DNA from: Thermanaeromonas toyohensis ToBE
GTDB lineage: Bacteria; Bacillota; DSM-521; Neomoorellales; Neomoorellaceae
Assembly (NCBI RefSeq): GCF_900176005.1
Contig: NZ_LT838272.1
Location: forward strand, 454,501-518,500
Reading direction: 5' to 3'
Length of the DNA stretch: 64,000 nucleotides
Shown here: positions 8,832-15,417 of the stretch, one piece after another
Layout: the number at the start of each line of letters is the position of its first letter
Position numbering within the stretch: position 1 is the first letter of the stretch
Translations under genes and position numbers: made by a program
The notes under the pieces: model-generated
Database searches by the model: none
The model's input: the letters and a program-made list of their open reading frames with translations, nothing else
Told to the model about the DNA's origin: nothing

Positions 8832-8864
8832 GGCCGGACTTTGGGGTCCGGCCGTACTTTTTTA
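8832..8864 (+). terminator. Rho-independent terminator of the phosphohexomutase gene
   Basis: The stem GGCCGGAC (8832-8839) pairs with GTCCGGCC (8846-8853) around a six-base loop and is followed by GTAC and seven T residues (8858-8864). It lies between converging genes; the stop codon of the minus-strand gene is inside the T run. Confidence 0.9.
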
Positions 8865-9026
8865 CGATTTAAAGTAGGAATTGTATTCTTCCGGGGATAA
8901 ATCCCGGTAGCAGCTGGGGCATAAGGCCCCTCTGTGGGGGGCCTCTACTGGGAGTTCTCCTAGAACTCGTGTTATAAGGCTGATGGGTGCTCCGCAGCGC
9001 AAGCAAGCATCAGCCGCTGGTTCCAT
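8862..9026 (-). CDS. Small zinc-ribbon protein (54 residues)
   Basis: A 54-residue protein starting MEPAADACLRCGAPI and ending SPEEYNSYFKS. Two knuckles, CLRC near the start and CPSC about 30 residues later, make a likely zinc ribbon. The ATG at 9026 is preceded on the minus strand by AAAGGTGGTGA at suitable spacing; the longer open frame reaching 9263 lacks such a site and would overlap the next gene. I do not recognise a family. It is a single gene converging on the phosphohexomutase terminator and diverging from the glycosyltransferase-like gene. No convincing promoter is visible in 9027-9167. Confidence 0.7.
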   Translation of the reverse strand: MEPAADACLRCGAPISLITRVLGELPVEAPHRGALCPSCYRDLSPEEYNSYFKS

Positions 9027-9167
9027 GGCTATTTCACCACCTTTATTTTTAAGTATGGAATCTTCAGAGCCAGGGCATACCCCGAGTAAGCTGGGAAGTA
9101 TTGGAGGAGCTCCCTTGATACTAGAATTAGCATAAAATGAACTGAAGATAGATTGAGGGGATGCCCC

Positions 9168-9608
9168 ATGGCTTTGGTAGTATGGTATATTGTAATCTTC
9201 TTTCTTTTTATGGTAATGTTTTGGAATTTTATTTCCCTCGCCCGGGTAGGAAAGGTTAAACATCGTCTTTTGCTCCTGGTCCAGGATCAGGAAGAAGCTA
9301 TAGAAGGGATACTACGGGCTATCCTATGGTGGCGTAGTTTAAAAGGATGCTGGCTGGAACTAGTGGTTATCGATTGCGGATCGCAAGACAATACGTACCG
9401 TATCCTAGAGCGTTTTAATTTCCCTTACCCTATCTGCACCGTACATTATATACCTAGGGGGAAGGAGGAGGAAGAAGACCTGGTTGGTTTCCAAAATTAC
9501 TTACAGGGGCCTTATAAGCTCCTTACCTGGGATCTAAGGGACCGGCTTTCTGGTAGATTATGGTTTAGGCAAATATCTACTTGGTTGGAAAAAGATATGG
9601 TATTTTAA
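9168..9608 (+). CDS. Short membrane-anchored glycosyltransferase-like protein
   Basis: A 146-residue protein with one N-terminal membrane helix (about residues 2-22) and a small cytoplasmic domain. The segment LELVVIDCGSQDNTYRIL resembles the first beta strand and the nucleotide-binding DxxSxDxT region of GT-A (family 2) glycosyltransferases, but the protein ends long before a full catalytic domain (usually over 220 residues) and no later DxD or QxxRW motif is visible. It is therefore either a domain relic or a nucleotide-sugar-sensing accessory. ATG at 9168 has GAGGGG seven bases upstream. It precedes the diguanylate cyclase gene by about 60 bases, suggesting co-transcription. Confidence 0.6.
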   Translation: MALVVWYIVIFFLFMVMFWNFISLARVGKVKHRLLLLVQDQEEAIEGILRAILWWRSLKGCWLELVVIDCGSQDNTYRILERFNFPYPICTVHYIPRGKEEEEDLVGFQNYLQGPYKLLTWDLRDRLSGRLWFRQISTWLEKDMVF

Positions 9609-9617
9609 GGAGGAAAG

Positions 9618-9641
9618 ATGCTAGCAGTAGCGAATTGGTAA
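9618..9641 (+). other. Possible 7-codon leader ORF before the diguanylate cyclase
   Basis: An unusually good ribosome site, AAGGAGGAAAG (9607-9617), directly precedes an ATG that encodes only MLAVANW before TAA. The cyclase reading frame is different here and its best start is the ATG at 9668. The site may be a translated leader or a vestige of an older start. Confidence 0.3.
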
Positions 9642-9667
9642 TTGACTGGTGGGAAAGCAGGGTAGGT

Positions 9668-10801
9668 ATGGAGAAGAAATACATTTTTACTTGGCGGTTG
9701 AGCTGGCTACTGGTGGGAATAGGAGCAGGCTTCTTTGCCCTGTTAGGGGGAAGGGGTCTCTCTCTTTTTTACGGCCTGGCCCTGGCCGCCCTGCATATAA
9801 CGGCAGCCCTGTTACCACCTTCTTTGTGGCAAGGCCGGTTCTGGCAGAGGGGCCTTCTTTACCTCACAAGTTTAATCCTGGGCTGGCTGTGGTTCGTTTC
9901 CCGTCGGGGTTACATAGGAGATGAGCCCTCGGGTCCCCTTTTATCTCCGATTTTATTTTTAGCTACAGGGGCGGCCCTTTTTTTGGATCAGCCTGGGGAG
10001 GCCCTTATTTTGCTCTTGGCTTCGCTTTTACCCGTCTATGGCCTGGTGTTGGCCGCGGGGGCCATGAAGTTAGTATACCACCTACCTGAATTGGGGGGAT
10101 GGATAGCCCTAGGCCTTGCAGCTTGGGCTCTTTTCCATCTCTTGCGGGAGCAAAGGGAACTATCTATTAAACAGGGGGAGGCTTTAAAAAAATTAGAGCG
10201 AGAATATAGGGAGCTTAAGGATAGGTTAGCCCAGGCCGAATACTTGGCTATAACGGATCCTTTAACAGAGTTATATAACTTGCGCTATTTTGAACAGGCG
10301 CTAGAGGTATGGCTAAAGGATCTGCACTCGGCTTCCAGGCTAGCCATACTTATGGTAGATATTGATTATTTTAAAGAGATAAATGATACCTTTGGTCACC
10401 AGGTAGGTAATAGGGTGCTGGTGGAAGTGGCCAGACTTCTTAAACGGCAGGTAAGGGAGAAAGACGTGGTAGCCAGATACGGTGGGGAAGAATTCGCCCT
10501 TCTTCTCCCAGGAGCAGACCGGTATCGAGCTCAACAGGTAGCTGAGCGTATCCGGAGTGCAGTGGCTTCTTCTGTTTTTGCTTTAGATATGGGATTAGAG
10601 GTGCGGCTCACTGTAAGTATCGGTATAGCTGCGTGGCCAGAGGATGCTAGGGACAAGGGAGAGCTTATTAGGCAGGCGGATGCCGCCTTATACGTAGCTA
10701 AGACCAATGGCCGCAACATGATCTGGCCTTATTATTTAGTTGAAAAGGGAAAAGGAGAGACATTAGGAGGACTGGAACAGGATGGTACCCTCCCGGAATA
10801 G
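9668..10801 (+). CDS. Membrane diguanylate cyclase (GGDEF)
   Basis: A 377-residue protein that should make cyclic di-GMP from two GTP. The N-terminal half has about six hydrophobic segments (residues 8-165), followed by a short coiled coil and a C-terminal GGDEF domain. The active-site loop reads RYGGEEFALLLP (GGEEF variant, catalytically competent in known members). Five residues before it lies REKD, matching the RxxD inhibitory site that gives product feedback. There is no EAL or HD-GYP domain. ATG at 9668 has CAGGG five bases upstream; the frame is open further upstream. Its end overlaps the comFA start by 20 bases, which could link the second messenger to competence genes by co-expression. 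Confidence 0.88.
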   Translation: MEKKYIFTWRLSWLLVGIGAGFFALLGGRGLSLFYGLALAALHITAALLPPSLWQGRFWQRGLLYLTSLILGWLWFVSRRGYIGDEPSGPLLSPILFLATGAALFLDQPGEALILLLASLLPVYGLVLAAGAMKLVYHLPELGGWIALGLAAWALFHLLREQRELSIKQGEALKKLEREYRELKDRLAQAEYLAITDPLTELYNLRYFEQALEVWLKDLHSASRLAILMVDIDYFKEINDTFGHQVGNRVLVEVARLLKRQVREKDVVARYGGEEFALLLPGADRYRAQQVAERIRSAVASSVFALDMGLEVRLTVSIGIAAWPEDARDKGELIRQADAALYVAKTNGRNMIWPYYLVEKGKGETLGGLEQDGTLPE

Positions 10802-12545
10802 CGTTTTCTGCTGGCAGGGCTATTTATACTTAATTAAGCAGGGAGGGTACGTACAAGTAGGTTTTAGCCACCAACCCGGTCTGGATCGGGGTTTTTGGGA
10901 GTCCCAGGGTGTACTTTCCTTCGAGCTTTTGTCCCCACTACTTAATTTGGGCCTCGCCGATTTTTTACTCCGTAATTTACCTATCCATGGACTAGCGACC
11001 TCAGAATCACCGCACCAGCTTAAATCCAAGTTAGAAGCCTTAGGCCGACGTTTTGGCTTAAGTTTTTCTTTTCAGCGGGCAAGACCTCCTTTACCCCCAC
11101 CCCCGGAGGAAGAGTTAAAGCTTGTACGCGAGGTGTTGTCAGGACGCCTCCTCTTTTTAGAAGAAGTTGCTCGTGCCCTGGACGAGAACGGTATAAAGGT
11201 CAAAGCTTCCCTGGCTGATATCTTGCATTATCTTTATTTACAAGGAGAATGTGAAATCTGGCCGGCGGTAGGATTTACTGAACAAGGGGTCCCTTTCTGC
11301 CGGAGATGTGGTGGAAGAGAGCATCTATTTCAAGCCCGTTGCGGGGCCTGTAATAGCCACTTTTGCTATGTATGCGAGGGCTGCCTGGAGTTAGGAGAGG
11401 CCCGTTCCTGTCGGGCCCTTTATGCCCGGGCTGAGCCTAGAAAGCACTTAAAAGGACGTAGTATCAACCCCCAACTCCCTTTCCCCTTAAAGCTTGCCCA
11501 GAGGGAGGCTTACGAGCAAGCAGCCAAGTTTGTTGAAAAAGGGGAAGAGCCCCGGTGCCTGGTTTGGGCTGTCTGCGGGGCTGGGAAAACGGAAGTGGCC
11601 TATGGCGCCATAGCAGCTGCCCTCGCTCAAGGGCGAGAAGTCCTTTATGCGTCTCCGCGCAGGGAGGTGGTTAAAGAGATATATCCTCGTTTGAGGGAGA
11701 GTTTTCCCCAAGTCAAGATAGCTGTCCTACATGGGGAGACTAGCTTAAAATTTCTCCCTGCCGAGCTAGTGGTAGCTACTGTTCACCAGGTCCTGCGGTT
11801 TTATCAGCGCTTCGACCTGGTAATCTTGGACGAAGTGGATGCCTTTCCTCTGGCGGGAGATACCCGCCTTTACTATGCCTTAGAGCGCTGCCGTCGTCCC
11901 CAGGGCCAGGTTCTATATCTTACAGCTACCCCACCCCTTAAGTTAATACGGGAAGTACGCTGGGGGGTACTCCCTGTAATTTACTTACCCGCCCGCCACC
12001 ACGGATATCCCCTTCCGGAACCTGAGCTAGTAGTAATTAGAAATCTTAAGGCCCAAGGCCAGTTGCCTTTCCCTTTAGAGAAATTTTTCCAGCTTAGTCT
12101 GGTAGTAGACCGGGCCAAAGTTATAGTTTTTGTACCTACGGTAGAATTGGTTGGGGATACAGTAGGATGGCTCCAAAGTTTTTTTGAGTACCAGGGCCAG
12201 GAATACGTCCGGGGATGTTATGCTGCGTCACCAGAGCGGGAAGAGGTCTTGGCTTCCTTCCGCCAGGGTGCTTTTCCTGTACTGGTAACCACTACAGTTA
12301 TGGAACGTGGGGTTACTTTACCCCGCTTGAACGTTCTTGTCCTGTTTGCCGACCATCGCTATGTCTTCGATGAGAACACCTTGATCCAATTGGCTGGTCG
12401 CGCTGGGAGAACATCTGAATATCCCCAGGCCAGGGTATGGTTCGTAGCCAGGAAAGTTAGCCCGGAGATGGCTAAAGCCTTAGAGACCATCAGGTGGTTT
12501 AATCGTATGGCTGGGGAGAAAGGGTATCTAAAGAGTTATAGATAA
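10782..12545 (+). CDS. comFA: Competence DNA translocase ComFA
   Basis: A 587-residue superfamily 2 helicase-like ATPase of the ComFA family, which drives transport of single-stranded DNA across the membrane during natural transformation. In order: an N-terminal region; a four-cysteine zinc domain typical of ComFA (CRRCGG, then CGACNSHFCYVCEGC); Walker A as VCGAGKTE; the Walker B position DEVDAF; motif III TATPP; and motif VI QLAGRAGR near residue 545. ATG at 10782 has AGGAGG (10765-10770) upstream. It overlaps the diguanylate cyclase gene and is followed by comFC after 25 bases, the usual comF order. Confidence 0.9.
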   Translation: MVPSRNSVFCWQGYLYLIKQGGYVQVGFSHQPGLDRGFWESQGVLSFELLSPLLNLGLADFLLRNLPIHGLATSESPHQLKSKLEALGRRFGLSFSFQRARPPLPPPPEEELKLVREVLSGRLLFLEEVARALDENGIKVKASLADILHYLYLQGECEIWPAVGFTEQGVPFCRRCGGREHLFQARCGACNSHFCYVCEGCLELGEARSCRALYARAEPRKHLKGRSINPQLPFPLKLAQREAYEQAAKFVEKGEEPRCLVWAVCGAGKTEVAYGAIAAALAQGREVLYASPRREVVKEIYPRLRESFPQVKIAVLHGETSLKFLPAELVVATVHQVLRFYQRFDLVILDEVDAFPLAGDTRLYYALERCRRPQGQVLYLTATPPLKLIREVRWGVLPVIYLPARHHGYPLPEPELVVIRNLKAQGQLPFPLEKFFQLSLVVDRAKVIVFVPTVELVGDTVGWLQSFFEYQGQEYVRGCYAASPEREEVLASFRQGAFPVLVTTTVMERGVTLPRLNVLVLFADHRYVFDENTLIQLAGRAGRTSEYPQARVWFVARKVSPEMAKALETIRWFNRMAGEKGYLKSYR

Positions 12546-12570
12546 ATGGGTTTTCCTAGGAGGGCAAAAT

Positions 12571-13251
12571 ATGGGAAAGTGCTCCTTCTGTGGAAAGTGG
12601 GTATCCCAGGGTATCCTTTGTCCCGTTTGTATCAGGGCCCTGGAAGAGTGGAAAAGGGAGTTTCGGGTTTGCTTTTTATGCGGCCGTCTAATGGGTAAGG
12701 AGGTATCCCAGGAACTTTGCCCCCAATGCCAAGAGGAAAGGCCTCCCTTCCGCCTGGCCCGCGCCGTAGGTCCTTACCGGGGTTTATTAAGGGATATTAT
12801 CCTTGAGTTTAAATATAAAGGCCGGCGCTCCCTTTATCGGCCCCTCGCTTACCTTTTAGCGCAAGCTGTGGCAGCAGAGCCTCTATTTGGGGAACCCCAG
12901 GTAGTGGTACCAGTTCCCTTGGCCCGCGAGCGGCTCCGGGAGCGAGCTTTTAATCAAGCAGAATTGTTAGCCTGGGAAGTAGGGCGGCTCTTAGGCCTTA
13001 AATTTTTTGGCGATGTATTGCTTAAAGGACGGGACACCCTCTCCCAGGCTGGGCTTAGTCGCCAAGCCCGGTGGCTAAACCTTAAAGATAGTTTCACCGT
13101 GGGAGCTACCTCAATAGTGACTGGACAAGACGTGCTGCTTGTTGACGATGTGTTGACTACTGGGGCCACAGCGGCTGCCTGTACTACAGTGTTGTTGCAG
13201 GCAGGAGCCCGTTCGGTGTGTGTAGTTACTTTAGCTACAGGCGTTTTTTAA
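12571..13251 (+). CDS. comFC: ComFC phosphoribosyltransferase-like competence protein
   Basis: A 226-residue double zinc-ribbon and phosphoribosyltransferase-fold protein of the ComF/GntX family. N-terminal cysteine pairs CSFCGKW/CPVC and CFLCG/CPQC form the zinc part. The C-terminal domain has VVVPVPLARERLRERAFNQA and the PRPP-binding loop VLLVDDVLTTGATA. It acts with ComFA in DNA uptake; its chemistry is unproven. ATG at 12571 follows an AGGAGGG site. Last gene of the comF unit. Confidence 0.88.
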   Translation: MGKCSFCGKWVSQGILCPVCIRALEEWKREFRVCFLCGRLMGKEVSQELCPQCQEERPPFRLARAVGPYRGLLRDIILEFKYKGRRSLYRPLAYLLAQAVAAEPLFGEPQVVVPVPLARERLRERAFNQAELLAWEVGRLLGLKFFGDVLLKGRDTLSQAGLSRQARWLNLKDSFTVGATSIVTGQDVLLVDDVLTTGATAAACTTVLLQAGARSVCVVTLATGVF

Positions 13252-13468
13252 AAAACGATAGGATTCGAGCTGTATTTTACCTTTTTCTTCTTGCTACGAC
13301 ACATTTTTTCTCCTTCCACATAGGAGTCCACAATATAGGGGCAGAGTTTCCAAGTTATTAACAGAGTTATCCACGTTATCCACAGGGATACGGGCTTGTC
13401 TTAAGCCTTAGGACAGGTGTTTTCGACAAGACAGCGTATGACAAAGGAAATTTTAACGGCCTAAACTT
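13252..13468 (+). other. Intergenic region between comFC and the cold-shock gene
   Basis: No open frame with a ribosome site is seen. It holds the DnaA-box cluster described separately and an imperfect inverted repeat, TGTCTTAA/TTAGGACA (about 13398-13416). No clear terminator for comFC was found. Confidence 0.5.
13355..13384 (+). promoter_or_regulatory. Cluster of three DnaA-box-like sites
   Basis: TTATTAACA (13355-13363, one mismatch to TTATNCACA), TTATCCACG (13367-13375, one mismatch) and TTATCCACA (13376-13384, perfect) lie in the same orientation within 30 bases, the last two abutting. They end 84 bases upstream of the cold-shock gene -35. Binding by DnaA is an inference from the consensus. 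Confidence 0.55.
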
Positions 13469-13497
13469 TTGACATGTGCTGCCTTCCGTGGTATAAT
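13469..13497 (+). promoter_or_regulatory. Consensus sigma-A promoter of the cold-shock gene
   Basis: TTGACA (13469-13474) and TATAAT (13492-13497) match the consensus perfectly with a 17-base spacer. Transcription would begin near 13504, giving a leader of about 68 bases. Confidence 0.93.
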
Positions 13498-13571
13498 GGC
13501 ACTGCTTCTCGGGTTCAAAAAGCCTGGGGGTAACAATTTAAATAAATCTTTAAGGAGGAAGGTTGTTTTTT

Positions 13572-13775
13572 ATGAAAATGTTGGGCAAGGTTAAATGGTT
13601 TAGCCCGCAAAAGGGGTACGGATTTATCGCTGGAGAGGATGGGAAGGATGTATTTGTGCACTATTCAGCTATCCAGGAGAAGGGTTTCAAAAGCCTAACT
13701 CCCGGGCAGGAAGTGGAGTTTGAGATTGTAGAGGGACCGCGTGGCCCCCAGGCGGCTAACGTGGTAAAGCGATAA
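13572..13775 (+). CDS. Cold-shock domain protein (CspA family)
   Basis: A 67-residue single-domain OB-fold protein that binds single-stranded nucleic acid. Starting [19 protein letters not shown], it has both RNA-binding motifs, KGYGFI and DVFVHYSAI, and the closing [15 protein letters not shown] at 13572 follows AAGGAGGAAGG (13552-13562). Its own consensus promoter and the terminator after it make it a strong monocistronic unit, probably highly expressed. Confidence 0.95.
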   Translation: MKMLGKVKWFSPQKGYGFIAGEDGKDVFVHYSAIQEKGFKSLTPGQEVEFEIVEGPRGPQAANVVKR

Positions 13776-13792
13776 CAAAGGGAATATAAAAG

Positions 13793-13816
13793 AGCCCCGG
13801 AACACCGGGGCTTTTT
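13793..13816 (+). terminator. Terminator of the cold-shock gene
   Basis: AGCCCCGG (13793-13800) pairs with CCGGGGCT (13805-13812) around AACA and runs into TTTT. Confidence 0.92.
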
Positions 13817-13898
13817 AACATGGATGGCAGGAAATTGCCCTTTAAGCGGGAATAATATTTGGTAAAAGCCTAAAGATGGCATGAGGGGTGTTAAGTCC

Positions 13899-14429
13899 AT
13901 GCGCTTGGTTGTGCGGGGTAAGAACTTTGAGGTTTCCGATGCCCTTCGCCAGTACGCGGAAAAGCGCCTTAAGAAACTAGAGAGATTCTTGGGTGAGGAA
14001 GTAGAAGTCCAGGTAACCATGTCAGTAAGCCGGGATAGGCATATTGTGGAGGTTACAGTGCCCCTGGACGGGTATTTACTGCGCGGGGAAGAAGCTACAG
14101 GAGATATGTATGGTTCTATTGATCTTGTTTTGGAAAAACTGGAAAAGCAGATGGAAAAATATAAAACTCGGTTGGCTAAGAAAGTCAAGGGGAATGCCTT
14201 GAAAGAAGAAGCTATTATTTCACTCCTTAAGGAAGAGGAAACTGAGGAACCCAAGGTGGTGCGTACCAAACGCTTTCCTATCAAGCCCATGAGCGTAGAA
14301 GAGGCTATACTACAGATGAATCTTCTAGGACATAATTTCTTTGTATTTGCCAATGCGGAGACCGAACAAGTAAATGTCCTTTATCGGCGGAAGGATGGTA
14401 ATTACGGGCTGATCGAGCCAGAATTATAA
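13899..14429 (+). CDS. hpf: Long-form ribosome hibernation promoting factor HPF
   Basis: A 176-residue long HPF that binds the 30S subunit and pairs ribosomes into inactive 100S dimers when growth slows. The N-terminal domain (residues 1-100) begins MRLVVRGKNFEVSDALRQYA. A charged linker (about 100-120) leads to the C-terminal dimerisation domain with RTKRFPIKPMSVEEAI and GHNFFVFAN. ATG at 13899 is chosen because GAGGGG lies ten bases upstream; the frame also opens at ATG 13881. It lies upstream of secA as in Bacillus, here with one unknown gene between. Confidence 0.92.
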   Translation: MRLVVRGKNFEVSDALRQYAEKRLKKLERFLGEEVEVQVTMSVSRDRHIVEVTVPLDGYLLRGEEATGDMYGSIDLVLEKLEKQMEKYKTRLAKKVKGNALKEEAIISLLKEEETEEPKVVRTKRFPIKPMSVEEAILQMNLLGHNFFVFANAETEQVNVLYRRKDGNYGLIEPEL

Positions 14430-14511
14430 AACCCGAACTTCTTTTTTTGCTCTGCTCACCCTTCCCCATGGGAGGGAAATCCTTCTGTAAAGCGAAATTA
14501 ACGTAAAGTTA

Positions 14512-14541
14512 AGATATAAGGTCCTTAGATATAAGGTCCTT
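14512..14541 (+). repeat. Perfect 15-bp tandem duplication
   Basis: AGATATAAGGTCCTT occurs twice with no gap (14512-14526, 14527-14541), ending 54 bases before the start of the next gene. Each copy holds TATAAG, a possible -10 element. The 166-base gap (14430-14595) also has a short hairpin (14459-14476) with no T run. Confidence 0.85.
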
Positions 14542-14595
14542 ACAGGAAGTTTTGTAAGGGAGATTTTGCCACGGGGAGAAGGGTGAGGAGGCAAA

Positions 14596-15300
14596 TTGGT
14601 CGCTGAAAAATCTACTGAACCGATAGCCGCAGCAGAATATGAACGCGTAATATGCCAAGTTAAGGGGGTACTTTCAGCCCGTCTGGTGACAGGTGTGGAT
14701 GGGCAAATCGAGGAGATCCACGTCTTGGCTACCCCTGACCGGAATCCCAAGCAAGTGGTACGGGATATTGAGACCGCTGTTTTAGTACAGCTAGGTACTA
14801 CTCTAGATCGTAAAAAGATTAGCGTAGCCCAGTTGGAAGAAGGAGTGGCTGGGGCTGACCATGTAAATGAGGCTGGTGCATCTTGCGGGAGGGCCCGGCG
14901 AACCCAGCTCCGGTTGGTTCGCTTGGGCTTTTTTTCCCGGGGTATCCGCCTGGAAGCCAATGTAACGGTAGAGATAGGTGAGGAAGGTAACTTCTATGAA
15001 GGTAGTGCTATAGGCGCCAATATGCCTGGTAAAGGCTGCTACTTGGTAGCCCAGGCCACCCTAGAAGCAATTAAGAAATACTTAGGGGAAAGCTGTATAT
15101 TGACCTTAGAGGATCTTCTGCAGCTGGAAGTGGCTAAAACGCGAGCGATCCTAGTGGTTATAGGTATGTTAGGAGATTGGGGACGTGAACGTCTGGCGGG
15201 GATAGCTTTTTTGGATGAGAGCCCTGATGAGCTGCAAGCTACGGGTACGGCTGTTTTGAGGGCTCTAGCTTGCCGGTTCTGCATACATGTACATACATAG
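14596..15300 (+). CDS. Conserved hypothetical protein upstream of secA
   Basis: A 234-residue soluble protein without signal peptide or membrane segment. Two parts can be seen. Residues about 15-85 form an alpha/beta unit with VKGVLSARLV, DGQIEEIHVLA, KQVVRDIETA and KKISVAQL. Residues about 105-230 form a second unit with RLEANVTVEIGEE, a glycine-rich NMPGKGCYLVAQATLEAI and a cysteine-containing end. Similar two-part proteins occur in other Gram-positive bacteria but I know no function. TTG at 14596 has GGGTGAGGAGG upstream. It is bounded by tandem repeats on the left and a promoter on the right, so it is likely its own unit. Confidence 0.7.
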   Translation: MVAEKSTEPIAAAEYERVICQVKGVLSARLVTGVDGQIEEIHVLATPDRNPKQVVRDIETAVLVQLGTTLDRKKISVAQLEEGVAGADHVNEAGASCGRARRTQLRLVRLGFFSRGIRLEANVTVEIGEEGNFYEGSAIGANMPGKGCYLVAQATLEAIKKYLGESCILTLEDLLQLEVAKTRAILVVIGMLGDWGRERLAGIAFLDESPDELQATGTAVLRALACRFCIHVHT

Positions 15301-15306
15301 ACCTGA

Positions 15307-15336
15307 TTGCCTTTCTGCTAGAAAAAGTGCTACAAT
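15307..15336 (+). promoter_or_regulatory. Promoter of secA
   Basis: TTGCCT (15307-15312) and TACAAT (15331-15336) are 18 bases apart, with TG one base before the -10 (extended -10, TGCTACAAT). Transcription would begin near 15343, leaving a 75-base leader before secA. The element GTGCTACAATAAAA recurs upstream of secG. Confidence 0.65.
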
Positions 15337-15369
15337 AAAAGTGATGTATAGGAGGCAAGCAAGGAAGGT

Positions 15370-15400
15370 CGAGGGGGTACTCTTCCCCCTCGCTTTATTC
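15370..15400 (+). terminator. Terminator-like hairpin inside the secA leader
   Basis: CGAGGGGG (15370-15377) pairs perfectly with CCCCCTCG (15385-15392) around seven bases and is followed by CTTTATTC. It sits after the secA promoter and before the secA ribosome site (AAAGGGGAG, 15402-15410), so it would be in the secA transcript and could attenuate it. The T run is interrupted, so it may be only a partial terminator. Confidence 0.6.
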
Positions 15401-15417
15401 CAAAGGGGAGATATCCC

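Noticed and set aside
8862-9263. A 133-residue version of the small zinc-ribbon protein
   Set aside because: The upstream part has no ribosome site and overlaps the glycosyltransferase-like gene; the ATG at 9026 has a good one.
13355-13384. The DnaA-box cluster as the chromosomal origin
   Set aside because: Only three boxes, no AT-rich unwinding element beside them, and no dnaA, dnaN, gyrB or similar genes nearby.
13504-13520. tRNA fragment suggested by GGGTTCAAAA
   Set aside because: No cloverleaf, acceptor stem or anticodon arm can be built around it; it lies in the cold-shock leader.
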